Shown piece after piece: positions 1-12,239 of a stretch of 64,000 bases of DNA; position 1 is the first letter of the stretch, and every line of letters starts with the position of its first letter. Source of the stretch: Rhyzopertha dominica (lineage: Eukaryota; Arthropoda; Insecta; Coleoptera; Bostrichidae); NCBI GenBank assembly GCA_025024175.1, contig QCXZ01000138.1, positions 50,067,092-50,131,091 of the forward strand, given 5' to 3'. The position numbers and the translations under genes were made by a program. Below the pieces are notes generated by a model that worked only from the letters and a program-made list of their open reading frames with translations, was not told where the DNA came from and did no database searches.

Positions 1-59
1 GAAAACAAACACACACAGACAGATATTTACATGCCACATCCCACCACCCTCCCTCTCAA

Positions 60-707
60 AAGAATAGTCTTATAAGGACATTATTTGTTAGAGCACAAAG
101 GATTTCAGACGAAAGTTCTTTACAAAAAAAAAATATATCATCTTAAATCAGCGCTAGTCAGAAATCGTTATAGCAGTAAGAATATTTGGTCAGTTTTTAA
201 TAAAAGTACTCGCCAAAATCAAATAAATTCTCAGCCAGGACAAAGTAAATTGAAGTTGAGTTTGCCTTATGTACAAGGCCTTTTGGAAAAATTAAAGAGG
301 ATGCTTAGAAAACACGATATTTTAGTTGTTGATAGTAAATATAATAATTTAGATAAAATTTTAAGTTCAACTAAAGATAAAGTACATTTAGAGAGTGAAG
401 GTGTTTACAAAATTACTTGTTCTTGTAACAAGTGTTACAATGGTCAAACTAAAAGAAAAGTAAGTACGCGTTTGAAATAAAACATACGTGCTAGTAGGTT
501 GCACCAGATAGATAAATTTTCCGTAGCTAAACACTTATATTTGACTAAACACATGATTGACTTTGACAAAACAGAAATTTTACATAGAGAAAAATATTAT
601 CACAAACGTCTAATAAAAGAAGCTATAGAAATTTGTAGGAATACTAATAATTTTAATAGGGATTGTGAAAATTATGAGTTAGGTGACATTTGGAAGGCTA
701 CTTTGTA
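60..707 (+). pseudogene. Penelope-like retroelement, RT C-terminus plus GIY-YIG endonuclease, broken
   Basis: Decayed 3' half of a Penelope-like element. Around 77-165 a frame reading LFVRAQRISDE resembles the C-terminal part of a Penelope-type reverse transcriptase; it shifts frame in the poly-A run near 121-132. The 85-480 frame continues into GVYKITCSCNKCYNGQTKR, the GIY-YIG endonuclease signature with its Cys-rich insert (established for Penelope-like elements). A stop at 478-480 and a further shift lead to 499-708, whose REKYYHKRLIKEAIEI and NFNRDCENY resemble the family's C-terminal end. The catalytic RT core is absent and the fragment starts at or before the window edge. No activity is possible. 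Confidence 0.8.
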
Positions 708-876
708 GTTATCTTTTATCAAGTAGCTCGTGTATATCTAGTAGTTATTTTTTCGTCATCAAATTATTTTTTATCAGGTTGGCACGTTGTTTCTATGACG
801 TCTCGCTTCCTTGGTGATTTGTTTATTTACTTTCAAAATTTTGTTTGGACTTGTCAGGCAAATTTTGAGGTTCTTC

Positions 877-912
877 GTCTTTGACAAAGATTACAGGTGT
901 AATCGAAACGTC
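877..912 (+). ncRNA. Hammerhead-ribozyme-like motif in the Penelope 3' tail (degenerate)
   Basis: A perfect 6-bp hairpin, GATTAC-AGGT-GTAATC at 889-904, is followed directly by GAAAC (905-909) and GTC, and preceded by TTGACAA where a hammerhead core would have CTGANGA. Penelope-like elements are known to carry hammerhead motifs in their terminal regions, and this lies just downstream of one. Two core positions differ from consensus, so it is probably inactive. Confidence 0.4.
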
Positions 913-970
913 AGACTTATAACTTTTTGTCAGTGTTTTCAAGAGACAGCGATCATTCCGAGGAAATATT

Positions 971-1562
971 AAACATCAAAGGCTAACCCCTCTGTTCTTT
1001 TTGGACCTTAAAATTTTTGCACCTCCGATTTGGATAATTTCAAGCATATTTACTAATCTGGACCTCCTGAATTTCGGAACAGTATCCGTTTGCCGCTAGC
1101 TACAACGGTTCGATCTCAAAGCGGAGTAAATTAGGCCGCCCGACGTCCTAGATCATTTCTGATAAAATTTTTGGAATCTGCAGCTCAATGTACATCTGTT
1201 TGTCGATTTTGAGCTAAAATTAGTTTCCACCTAAAAATCGCAAAACATCAAAGGCTAACCCCTTTGTTCTTTTTGGACCTTAAAATTTTTGCACCTCCGA
1301 TTTGTATAATTTCAAGCAAATATTTAGTAATCTGGACCTCCTGAACTTCGGAATGGTATCCGTTTGTCGCTAGCTACAACGGTTCGATCTAAAAGCGGAG
1401 TAAATTAGGCCGCCTGACGTCCTAGCTCATTTCTGATCAAATTTTTGGAATCTGCAGCTCAAAATACACCTGTGTGTCGATTGTGAGCTAAAATTAGTTT
1501 CCACCGAAAAATCACATAACATCAGAGGCTAACCCCTTTGTTCTTTTTGGACCTTAAAATTT
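971..1562. repeat. Tandem repeat, unit about 272 bp, two copies plus a partial third
   Basis: The string CATCAAAGGCTAACCCC recurs at about 974 and 1246, and in a variant form at 1520. Between these points the sequence is nearly identical, including GGTTCGATCT, AAATTAGGCCGCC and GAATCTGCAGCTCA. The third copy stops after about 45 bp at TTAAAATTTGACGC. This is a short satellite-like array directly after the Penelope tail; it may be part of that element's terminal repeat or a local satellite. Confidence 0.85.
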
Positions 1563-3480
1563 GACGCTGAATGCATTCACCCTCATTTACAACGAGATGA
1601 AAATGATTAGTACTAATAAACAAGCTGGAAAGTCCCACAAAACGGCGTTTATCTTTTAATCTAAGCATTTTGCCTAAAAATTACAAGCAACTAAAAAAAC
1701 TTGGCAATGAAGTTTTGTGCTAAAAGAAAAATTCCGCGGTCTCATGGGCGTACGTCGAAAAAAGTTGGGGAAGGGGGGGGTTAGAAAGTTGCAAACCCCC
1801 CGATATTTATTTGTTTTTATAGTAATGTTAACAATAATATTGGGGGCACACTCAGATGTAAATACTAAAAACTCGTAACTAATTTCAACTCGATACCTCC
1901 AAAACTGTGGATTATGTCGTAACAAAACGATTTTTAAATATCAACTTTAACACCCTGTATTTCTTAAATGAAACGTCTCTCAGGAATTTACTAATAGCAA
2001 AATCGTCATATTTTAGCCTCAAGAATCTAGGGTTAACGGGATGACCTACTAATTTGCAACACCCTGTATATTTATTGCTCAGGCAGCTGGCACTGAAGCC
2101 ACGACATGAAGGAAAGAAATCGTTTATGCCCATTAAATATTTAGTCAACGCTAATCTTGCATGTTTTCAACGCGCACCCAACTCTACGAAGACAGCCGTT
2201 TTAAAAATTCACATGTGAAAATTCAATTGGAGCACGGGATGTATGCATGAAACACTGGTACATATAAAGTTACAAAGAGAATAAGCACATTTCAATGTAA
2301 AAACCTTTAGCGAGAACGGCCATGACAGCGCAAAGCTCCTAAGCCGGCGGGGTTAGGGAAGAAAGACTGCTAATAGAGCTTTCCCGAGCTTTTACCAGCA
2401 CGCAGAAACCCAATTCATGATCCAATAACAAAAGACAACGATATTACCGGCCGCTCGGACAAAGACTCTTTCGAAACACAGTTTGGAGCCCGATTGGATC
2501 TGCGACGTCATCGGATGTTTATTCCGATGGGAAGGGGACTGCGGGAAAAGCGAAGTGGGCTTTGATTACAGATCGGGGATCGAGATTTCATGTGCGATTT
2601 CAGGGTATCCTTTAATGGTGGAAGCTGCTTCGCCAGGAATTACGTTGCACTTGATGACGACAATGGTGTTTTTTTTTCTAGAAGCGGCAATTTGGCGATG
2701 ACGAGTTTTACAGAAAAAAATTCTTCGATCGATATCTTCCACGAGTTTCACTTGCTGTACTTTAAGGCCGTTCATACGTTTTGGGCCAAGTAAAATTTTT
2801 AGGGCGGTAACATAATTAGTCCACGTGGACGTGACAAAGCCCGTCACTATATTGCAGCTGCACTATTGGTCTGCAAGATAAGTTATGACCCCTAACCTGT
2901 CACTCTAGTATTGACAGCATATTGCACACAGACCAACCGTTTATGAGCACGGTAATTTGTCATTTGGGCAAAAGTTACTTTTTCTGGTGAAACTCTTTTT
3001 CTTAATTCAATTGAATTATGCGTAATTAATTTTACACTAAGTAAATTTATTACATTCTTACAAATCTGACTCCCAAGTGAACTTATTATAAAATACAATC
3101 AAAATAGATTTTGTTTGTGAATATACTTGAAAAAGACAACTACCGTTAATATATTTATAAAGCAATGTTTGATAACTATTATGGAGCTAGGATATTTAAT
3201 TTCTATAATGGCAGTGTCATTGATTGGACTGGCAGCAAGAAATGGGTGATTGCAGTGCACAAATAAACCAGAGTTTTTAATGTTAAATCCAGTTAAAGTT
3301 TCAATTTTTTTGCTAAGTCTTCATTATCACTGCCCCAACGCATATATTTATTGCCTCTGAAGGGAGAATGAAAAAAACTTTTATCAAGAATGTCATAGGT
3401 ATTGGGATTCCGTCGAAATACAACACGACCAACATTGGAAGCAGTTAATCTATATGATCGTTCTTGGAACCACCTCGGAT
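1563..3480. other. No gene seen; AT-rich DNA with a GC-richer island near 2310-2560
   Basis: No protein family was recognised. Two short ACACCCTGTAT strings at about 1950 and 2060 look like solo ends of small mariner-type repeats. About 2310-2560 is clearly richer in GC, is not repeat-like here, and could be regulatory. Confidence 0.4.
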
Positions 3481-3505
3481 TAGCAGATTGACCTATGCTA
3501 TCTTT

Positions 3506-4270
3506 TTATATTTCATCAAGACCTGTTGACGTTTTTGGAAGCAGTTCTTCCATTTGCTGCTCTTTATAGTCATCATTGATGACATCTTCATCAGATTCAC
3601 TGTTGACTTGGCCATGATCTGAATGGGGACCAACAGACTTGCTTTTCTTTTTTTGTGGTTGATCATCTGCGAAAAGTCTTCTACTAGCTTTATCTCGTTT
3701 CCGCTTAGGAATACAGCTCGTATCTTTTTTTTTGTAAATTTTCCGGGGGTTCGTTTGGTAATTTTTCGATGAATTATTTATCCCTGTTGCGTTGCTAGTC
3801 ATGTTTAATAAAAGGTTATGAACATTTTGCACTAATCATTTAGAGCATGTCAGTTAATCGCCAAGCAAACCACATTCGTCCATCTCAGAAATGAAGTTCT
3901 CTTCGTTTGGTTTTGGTTCTGTGCAGAAGTAATTTTCACAATTTTTATAATCACCAAATGCATGCCTTGGGCAATTTTCAGTGTCTCTAGATAATCCTGC
4001 CAATTGTTCATCAAACGAAACATCCTCTGTTTTCCTGAAATTTAGGGCTTCCTTTATTGCTCCTCTCATGTTAAATTTCAAACTTTTCCGCAGCTTCACA
4101 GGTAAACCTTATTTTTTGTCGATCTTAAACGACTTTTTGCCATTTGATGCAATTCTGAGACAGTTTCTCAGCAGATGGTTTGTGCATTTGGCGAACTAGT
4201 TGTGGTCCGTAAGGTTTTGCGGTCAGAAGTCTGTCGCTGTCACCTACCAGTTTTACATACTTCAGTCTGT
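3506..4270 (-). pseudogene. Transposase-derived remnant, possibly Mutator-like, C-terminal part
   Basis: Minus-strand coding traces run from about 4270 down to 3506. One frame (4099-3854) reads MRGAIKEALNFRK followed by a conserved-looking HAFGDYKNCENYFC block. This resembles the middle to C-terminal portion of the large insect transposase-like ORFs usually placed near MULE elements. Upstream the frame is interrupted but still readable (KYVKLVGDSDRLL). The downstream frame 3832-3506 is Lys/Ser-rich with an acidic tail. The family name is from memory and uncertain; that this is a broken mobile-element gene rather than a host gene is more secure. Confidence 0.45.
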
Positions 4271-4299
4271 ACATATCAACACTTTGAAACTTTCAGCAA

Positions 4300-5800
4300 T
4301 TATATCGCATTCCATTCAAGTAGATATTCGTTTCCATTTTTTGTGCATCTGTGCTCTGCACTGGGATTGTTTTCTGCCTTTGCACAATTGATGCAAAATT
4401 TATTTCACACACCTATGTATAACAATTTTCCTGTTTTAATCCCCAAAAGTGATAAAAACAAAAGTGGTGACAGTTTTAAGAAGAGAGAATAAATACAAAT
4501 GATTTACTACCCCAATGATCCATCTGCAAATTATAGGATTGCAACAAGGGGTACATCTGCATAGTTTACGAGCGCGAAGCTCCGCCCCGCAAAGCATTAA
4601 AGGTTAACTCCCTCGGTGCTAAAATTGTTCAAATTTGATGCAACAAAAATTCGTTATTTTTGCTGGGATAAAGAAAAAAACAAATGTTTTGCGTATCAAA
4701 ATTAAATTTTCTCTGGTGCTCTCGTCTTATTTTTTGTTTGTTTTAATCTTAATTTTTTTCGGCAAAAGTTAGTGTCAATTTCGAAAAAGTACGATGACAA
4801 CTCCCGAGAGAAATAAGTTAAGCGCTCAGATAAAAAATCTCAAATCGATATGATGAAAAATACGGATTTTATCCTGCATAAACCATGTAGAGTAGTACGT
4901 ATAAACAGCCTTAAGAGATATAAACTAAAATTTAATGAACAGTTTTATTTCAGTGTTTCAATGAGTCTATTACGACACAAAACCAAGTTATTAACTGTTA
5001 GGTGACCATAAAAGTCAACAGGATGAAAAATGAATTTTCAAACATAATGGGACCATCTCTATTATTCGGGACAAACTATTTATATAACTGTACCTCAGAA
5101 GTCAACTACGTTAAGTTACAAATTTTCAATTTTCACGTTTTTGGTGTATGTGAAACTTCAAAGATCCGATAATTTGGTCATGTGGTGAAATATCCTCTGT
5201 CTCAATGATTGCTCAAAAGACTTTTTAAGCACCATAATAATCCATTTCTAAGAGATGCATATTGCACCCTTGTCCATAACACATCGTTTCGTTAAGATCG
5301 ATACCGGAGCTATAGACCAAGGGTATAATAGTCAAACGTGCACTGCAATTAGTTTGTTTAACCAAAGCAGATTAGCCACGGTGTACTTAACTCAGATTAT
5401 TGCGCAATGGGGTGTCGGTTCAGCTTTAGTAACAAAAGCGCCTTCACAATAAGAAGATCGCTACCGTTTTGTTCCCTCAGACAAAGGGATGCATTGATAA
5501 AATGTTCCCTTGCACACCGCCAGGTAATGGTCCAAAGTTTCGCTAGAATTTGCGAGTGTAACAGCGGGAGCTGAAAGGCGGATGTTTAACGCAGAGTAAC
5601 TTGCAAAGTTGGCTGGTACGATTTATGTTTTTTCGCCGTCATACTCTCGTAAACTCGCCATAGCAAATACATAAGTCCCCTTCTAAATTAAAAGTAATTC
5701 ATTGATGTGGGTAAGTGAAAATGACATTAGTTGAGACAAGCAATAATTGGTGTCAAGTATTTCCTGCTTGAGTGTCTGCTACTAGAAAAATTACTCAGTT
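4300..5800. other. No gene seen
   Basis: AT-rich, with no recognisable domain or RNA gene. A short ORF at 5255-5452 shows no family similarity that I can name. Confidence 0.5.
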
Positions 5801-5807
5801 CCAAAAA

Positions 5808-6103
5808 AACAAGCAGGTTTTAGGAAGAACAGAAGTTGCTGCGACCAAGTCTTGGCTCTAACAACGCATGCTGAAGTTGGTTTCCAGTAGCGACTGAAAA
5901 CTGGAGTAGTGTTCATAGACTTATCGGCGGCCTATGATACTGTATGGAAAGATGGATTGATCCTCAAACTATTTAATACTCTGAAATGTGGACATATTAT
6001 CTTGTATACGTACGACGTAACAGTGCAAAAGGTATGTCATTATCTTCCCTTCAACAAAGATAAGGTGCTAATACTTCAGGTAGAGACATGCGCAAACTTC
6101 TAA
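5808..6103 (+). pseudogene. Non-LTR retrotransposon reverse transcriptase fragment
   Basis: The reading frame contains QAGFRKNRSCCDQVLALTTH, then a stop, then FIDLSAAYDTVWKDGLILKL. These are the RT fingers motif and the first catalytic aspartate motif of a non-LTR element. It ends soon after, before the YADD motif. The in-frame stop and truncation make it a dead fragment. Confidence 0.75.
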
Positions 6104-7045
6104 AATGGATATAAAATACACCATCAACCAAGAAACGGATGAATCCTTCCAAACCAGCCAAAAACACTGCAGTACAGAGGATGATTACCGATTAATCTGG
6201 AAGGTTAAGAGATAGATCCCAAATAGATTTGATTCTCTTTCAACTACCCTCAACTGTCTGCCCCACCCTCCTCCCAATAATTGAATAAAAATTATTTATT
6301 GAAACGTTTCTTTCAATATAACTATACGGACTGATCCAGACAACGCCGAAAAACATTTTTCGCACAACTCTTACCCTAATTGTCAAACCGCACGCGTCAC
6401 TTCGTCGGAAGAATGATTCCCCATCCACCCGACGGCTCCAGCCATCCGTAAAATAAGTCCATCTAAATATCGGATGGTTCCGTGTGTTAAAATTCCCGGG
6501 ATATGTTCAGATATTCAAATGGCGTCCAGATATAATCAGAACTTGTAATTTCCCCGAAGAAATCACGTCCTCGCTGCTACCCAATCAAAATGTTTGGTTA
6601 CGCTCGCTGATTTCGTAATGCGATAGAGGAAATGGGCGAGAAACATGGAGTTTTCTGAACGAGAAGGGTGGAGGGATTTTTCGCAAGAGATTGTTGCTAG
6701 TTTGTGCCGAAAAGATGAATAGTTGTACAGATAACTAATTAAAATGTTTTGTACGTTTCCTTGTGGTACATTCATGCTTAATTTGTATTGAGTGTCCTGC
6801 ATCACACCCATAAAATTTGCCTCTCATGAAAGCTGATACAATAAATTTTACTTAAACTAAAACTATCGATTTTTCGATAAAATTGGGAATGTCGAAAACA
6901 GACAACAGATTTTAGTTATCGATAACCTACCTAAGCCTCTTTTTTGGCTTCAGAACTTTAGTGCGCCTGTTACTTTGTTGCTGAAAAGTTTAATCATAAC
7001 AAAGACCAACACAATGATAGATTACACACGTACCACTGACGATCT
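6104..7045. other. No gene seen; GC-richer patch near 6240-6560
   Basis: No family recognised on either strand. The patch around 6240-6560 is richer in GC than its surroundings and has no obvious repeat character. Confidence 0.4.
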
Positions 7046-7049
7046 GCAG

Positions 7050-7195
7050 TTAATCAAACAAGTGAGGTCTATACAACTCACATTACTGGTCTACAAGTTG
7101 AAAGATTCACCTATTTAAAGGTACTTGGAACTAACACGATAATGCTTGAAATTGCGTATATCAAATCCGCTAGCTTTAAGTATAAGGAATATAGA
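7050..7195 (+). pseudogene. Possible non-LTR RT C-terminal scrap
   Basis: A short frame, GLQVERFTYLKVLGTN followed by an IxSASFKY-like segment, resembles the region downstream of the RT palm in RTE or Jockey-like elements. It is very short and rests on one motif. Confidence 0.3.
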
Positions 7196-7699
7196 ACGTT
7201 ATCAAGGCATCAGTATAGGCAGTACTTACAATTTAAGGTCGATTGGTATTCTCCCAATTTTATAAACATGTGTGAGGTAAACTGTCGGCGAGCTTCATTC
7301 ACATGCTGAACCCTGAAAAGAAGGACTTGGCGTTAGAAGAAATGCAAGCATGAACCTACAAACTAATTGCCTTTTCAAAAACGACGTATGGAGAGTGTTT
7401 TCACATTCAGCGTGAAATGTCATACTGTAGTTGTTTTAAGTGCAATTCAAAGTTGACTGTATTAATTTTTACAACCAAAGTTATATAATTTAAGTCTTAA
7501 TAGACAAGATTTACTTAGCGTCGATGTATTACTTCAAAGCTAGCGGCAACATACATAAACTATGATAGATTTCTGATAAACGAGCTTCATTACATGATTA
7601 AATCCAACGAAAAATCTCGCACAGTTTATCAGTAAAAGTTTTTTTGTAGGAAGTGAAGTAGATGATGTAAAATATATTGGAGGAAAACATACTAACAGA

Positions 7700-7895
7700 A
7701 AAATCTTAGGGCACTTTTTTGCCCACGAGAGCGGGCTTGATGTTTCAAAATGGACTATAGGGAGTCTTCTAAAGGAAAGTGAACACATTGTACGCCGAAA
7801 ACTAAGAAACTGTCCGAGACTTCTTCCTCACCATAAAACAGCCCGTTTGGAATTTGCTCATGAGATGGTTTCACTTGTTATTGGCAAGATTTAAA
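7700..7895 (+). pseudogene. Tc1-like transposase fragment (end of DNA-binding region)
   Basis: The frame from about 7740 reads WTIGSLLKESEHIVRRKLRN, then a segment ending in HHKTARLEFAHEMVS. This is the link between the second helix-turn-helix and the catalytic core in Tc1-type transposases. A stop follows at about 7893 and no DDE core is present. Confidence 0.6.
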
Positions 7896-8164
7896 GAGAG
7901 AACCTGAGTATCTTTCAAAACGAAATTTTGGAGGTGTATTATACATGCGTGAGTGTACACCAATAAATCTTATAAACTAAGCAAACAATTCTAGCAACTT
8001 TCGTTTACACTGAACTCGTTGAAAAGTTGTCATAAAAAATATCAAAGTTACTGTTGGACATAACATAAATACATAACTTAAAGCCATTATAATGGCGCAC
8101 TTGAAATGATGTTGAGTGGACGGTACACTGTAATAAAAGGGAACAGGCGATCTGCTATTAACTC

Positions 8165-9080
8165 TGGGGACATTTATGCTTATATGATTCAGAAATTACA
8201 GCACCATTGCGTGAATTATTAAAAAAGGATATTCAGTTTCAATGGTTACCAGTACATACAAAATTGTTCAATAAAATTAAAGAAATACTTTGTAGCGATT
8301 GTGTACTAGGCACATTCGATGCAAATAAACCTGTAACAATTGAAACTGATGCATCTAAAAGTGGGTTGGGATGCTGTCTTTTACAAAAAGAAGCTTAACG
8401 GAATGTGAAAAGTCATACCCTCAGATTGAAAAGGAGATGTTAGCTGTTGTGTATGCAGTCGAAAAATTCCATTATTTCACATGTGGAAGGCCAGTTGAAA
8501 TAATAAGTGATCATAAGCCGTTGGTTAGGATAATGGAAAAAGAAATATCAAAAGTAGCATCAGTAAGATTACAGCGAATGAAATTGAAACTGCTCAAGTA
8601 TGACATTCATTTAAAGTTTAGCCCAGGTAAATTAATGTACATAGTTGACCTATATTCAAGATCATATAGTCAAGATCATGTTGAAGAAAATATAAACATA
8701 CAACCCGAAAAAGTTTCACACCATAGGGGAACTCATGAAAGAAAAGAGTTTAAAGGAGGTGAGGCAGTGATAATTAAAAAAGAGAGAGAATGGGTGCCGG
8801 GAGTAATAACCAAAAAGTTAGATCAACCAATGTCTTACAATGTCCGGGATGAAAATGACGTAACATATAGGCGTAATAGTTATTTTTTAAGGAAGTCTTT
8901 AAACACACCTAAGTTTAGGGACTGTGTGATTGAACAAGGCGATAATGCTATTCCGGGAAGTAGTGAGGTACGAAAACAGGACAATCATGATAAATCGGAC
9001 ACTAGTGCAGATAGACCGGATGTAACTAAACGACAGGTTAAGCTGCCTAACAGATTCAAAGATTATGAAATGTACTATTA
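8165..9080 (+). pseudogene. Ty3/gypsy-type retrotransposon: RT end, RNase H, then integrase tail
   Basis: The 8207-8398 frame carries the end of the RT and the RNase H start motif ETDASKSGLG. A small deletion and frame jump near 8390 lead into 8401-9129, with SYPQIEKEMLAVVYAVEKFH, SDHKPL and the end of the RNase H at VDLYSR. About 30 residues later the sequence is already the integrase C-terminal region, reading KGGEAVIIKK, WVPGVITKK and RRNSYFLRKS. The zinc-binding HHCC domain and DDE core of integrase are missing, so about 1 kb was lost internally. Lys/Asp-rich C-terminal residues follow. No LTR was found at either end by eye. Confidence 0.8.
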
Positions 9081-9459
9081 TAGTATTACTATTTTGTATT
9101 GGGATAGTTTTTTATTATCTAGTAGCTGAGAGTCAGGTATGCGCAGGTGACACTTGACATCCAAGTAATGTAGGAGTTGCAAACTACTAATTAATAAATA
9201 AATTAATGAAAGCGATGCTTGTTTAAATTAATATACAAGTACCTACATAAAAGCTGCGAATCAAAAAATATGATTATGTTTTGGTACAGTAATAGCGTCT
9301 TTGCATCTAATGATTATATTATGGATATCTGTCCTTTTTGGTTGTTACAAATGTATATCTGTGTCCTAAAACCTAGCCCTGAGGGACACTACACTACCAC
9401 CGTAAGCAGAGGAATTGCCATCTAAATTAACAGACTGAAGTTTATTATATAAATAAAGC

Positions 9460-9652
9460 TGCTTGTCCAATAACAATATGTTCCAAAATAGCGTAAAGTA
9501 TCTGATAATTAACAGTATCGAATGCTCTTGAAAAGTCTACTTTTGAAAGAATTGGTAAAATGTTAATGGGCCTGGTGTCTTTAAGCTCTGTGGAAACGGG
9601 TAGTTTGGCTTGCGGCCTAACAACAGAAATCTTCCATGCTTCAGGGAAATAT
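9460..9652 (-). pseudogene. Non-LTR RT fragment with internal deletion
   Basis: Read on the minus strand, the frame gives FPEAWKISVVRPQAK, a KDTRPINILPILSK motif, then at once VDFSRAFDTVNYQIL. In intact Jockey/CR1-type RTs these blocks are separated by roughly 50 residues, so a segment is deleted. It is dead and ends within the palm. Confidence 0.65.
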
Positions 9653-9759
9653 AATATAATATATAATCAACACCTTAAATCATTAACGAAACTCGTATTG
9701 CCAACTCAACATTGGGATTTATTGTTAATTCCACTCATTATTAAAAAACCTTGATCGTG

Positions 9760-10900
9760 CCATTAAAACTTGCCTTAAAAGTATTTTTGTGGAAGAAGCT
9801 ACTTATGTAGATGGCAATAGTGATTTACAAACATAAATAGGTCTGATCAGTGTCACATGGAATAGATTTATACGTAAATAAATGAATTAAATAGTGACAT
9901 AAATAGCAGTGTAGAAACCTCCTACGTAATTCTTGTTTATTATGGTGATACAGACAAAAAGTACTGAATTATGTTTTAAAACCTCTGTGCTGGCAATTAG
10001 ATTTTGTATATCCAACATAACGAAAATATTGAAAGTATTTACCTATGTGAGCAAAGCTAACTACAATACTAAAAATCCCATGCCGTATAAGTGAAACGAA
10101 CAGTTATAGATTATTTAACCGTTTGACTACCGCAGGCGTATGAAAAAACCAGCACCGCGTCGTAGCGTTTTTACCTCCGCGCCCATGCAAGTTTTTTACC
10201 GTGTTTTAAACTGGACGAAGCATTTATCGTACAAAACTTAATTAAACCATCCTATTTAAACGAGTTTCGAAACTACAATCACATAAACACAACTAACAAG
10301 TGCGTAATTTACCTATACAAAGTGTTTCAAGGCGATTCCTACGCGATAAAAAGTAATAACTAAACTCACCGGTATCTCTTCCCGTGCTAACCCGATAAGG
10401 TGGCCAAAACTAGATTAGTCGAAGCACCACGTCACTAAATCACTACGAAACGGTCTGTTTCACACCGCGGTCCGAATTTTCCACCCAATTTTTGTGAAAA
10501 TTTGGGAAGCTGCACGCGCACGCCGGGCTTTCCTGGGCTACTGACGCTTAGCCGTGTGACTGATTTCTCGGCGTTTTCCATGGCCACCTTGGTATTCAAA
10601 AAAGCCGTATTTACATTGCACACGTCCAATTATTGAAAATTTTCGGGGTTTTGAGACTGGAGTGGGCCCTTTCGTTAAAAAAGAGATGTATTTACGCATG
10701 ATGTATATTTCATACGCTGGAGATAGTAGAATTAGAATATATTTATACACAAAGCTTTACAGCGAAATCTTTAGTGCATGGTGTGAATATAATTTCTGAT
10801 CTTCAAAACTTTGTTGTCGAATAAAACTTACAAGTTGAATGATAAGAATATTGCCAAAATCTGCTTTGTATAATGGAAGATTTAAAAGTCTATGAAATAA
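9760..10900. other. No gene seen; moderately GC-rich patch 10120-10620
   Basis: No recognised coding. The 10120-10620 stretch has several CpG-bearing segments and may be a conserved noncoding block. Confidence 0.35.
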
Positions 10901-10904
10901 ACTA

Positions 10905-11175
10905 TACCTATTGGATCTGCAAGAATCTACCATCACAAAGAAAAATGAAGCCAAGCTCTTCAGAAAAACAACAAAATCTATTCCGAAAACTTGCAAAATC
11001 AGGAATCTAATGGCAACGACGGAACTATGGCATCCTCTACGAGACAACCGATGGTTATTCACTATTTCCAACCAACAATCGATTACCATCATATGCAAGA
11101 ACAGTCAAGCTGAAGAAATCACCATTTCCAAAATCGGGATTCTACAACGCGAAGTTTGCAGTTATAGTTGTTAAT
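10905..11175 (+). pseudogene. Envelope/F-protein-like remnant of an LTR retroelement (tentative)
   Basis: An 87-residue open frame contains TELWHPLRDNRWLF, a short hydrophobic strand and IICKNSQAEE, with several Cys residues. The pattern of a Trp-rich block, then a beta-strand-like stretch with one Cys, then a GILQ block resembles the central region of insect errantivirus or BEL-type envelope ORFs. Nothing upstream or downstream continues it. The assignment is by eye and weak; it could be another unrecognised insect mobile-element protein. Confidence 0.35.
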
Positions 11176-11829
11176 TTTCTATCATAAAGACATTTGCGCG
11201 ATGATTTTTAGAAGATTACTTTTTGAACAAAAATTTCTTATTTAATAATATATGTTTTTTCTTAACTTAACCCATCCTTAGACACAATTTAACAATTGTT
11301 GGTTATTGACAAGATGGTCTTTTATATAAAAATAAATAACTTAAGTTGTTTCACTTAATTTGGCGACAAATAGAGCACATTGATTTTATTTAAATTTATA
11401 GGACTTTTTAAGTCACTACAGAAATTTCTGTTGCGGCTGTTAAGTATATCTCCCAGGTGCATTCGAAAAGGCTATAAACGCTCTTTTCGGTACTGTGATC
11501 CACATTGAAAATAATTGTTTTTCAGGAAAGTTATAATATCCCTATATTTACGACGTATCTTTATTTTAAAGACTTGCTAGAAAAGAGACAAGAATTTTGA
11601 ATACTTTCTAGTCTTAGAAAACAACAACGAAACAAGCAAAACATGCCACTACAATTTTAAAAATAAAGAAAGCATCGCCGACTATATTCAACTTGACAGA
11701 TGCAGCATATTTAATTATTAAATAATACTAATAGTACGTCTAATGCACATAGTGCAAGATAAAGCTAAAACTTGCTTTTTAAAAAACAATAAAGAGTTAT
11801 TACTACTACACTTATAGCTCTCACTAGTT

Positions 11830-12200
11830 ATAAAAATGGGGAGACCGTGGAATGGAGTGGAAGTTTCCCACCCACAAGAAGGTGAAATCAACGTCAAAGT
11901 TGTTAAAGAATTCGAAATGGCGGAGATGTTTTTGACAATAATGTTGAAAATGATTAAACGGAATCATAATCATTTACCACCTGAACCTGAATGTTTATGA
12001 ATACACAAAAACGTAGAAGGAGAAAGTGGGGTCATTATAAAAACCAGCAGAATGACATGACCAATATTTCACAATCAACTGTGAGAAATATAGTTGTAAA
12101 TGGCATTCTGGACGGAAATTTGCGAAAAGATGTTGATTCGTCTAAGGTTTTCAAAGATGATGACGCAAATTTAATACGACGCGCGATGTATGATTTATGA
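11830..12200 (+). pseudogene. Mariner-like transposase N-terminus, copy 1 of 3
   Basis: Open frame 11991-12200 reads RRRRKWGHYKNQQNDMTNIS then QSTVRNIVVNGI and DDDANLIRRAMYDL. This looks like the helix-turn-helix linker and IRR-type block of a Tc1/mariner superfamily transposase. The preceding frame from about 11836 may be its start but is separated by a stop. The same block occurs at 12490-12760 and 13740-14045. Confidence 0.5.
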
Positions 12201-12239
12201 GGCATACAAAATAAATAAAATAAAATTTGAGAAACTTAC

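Noticed and set aside
1100..1120. GGTTCGATCTC as a tRNA T-loop
   Set aside because: It recurs in each copy of the 272-bp tandem repeat and no acceptor, D or anticodon stems can be built around it.
3100..3480. AT-rich stretch as a promoter for a minus-strand gene at 3.5-4.1 kb
   Set aside because: The adjacent frames look like a broken transposase and the stretch lies at their 3' side.
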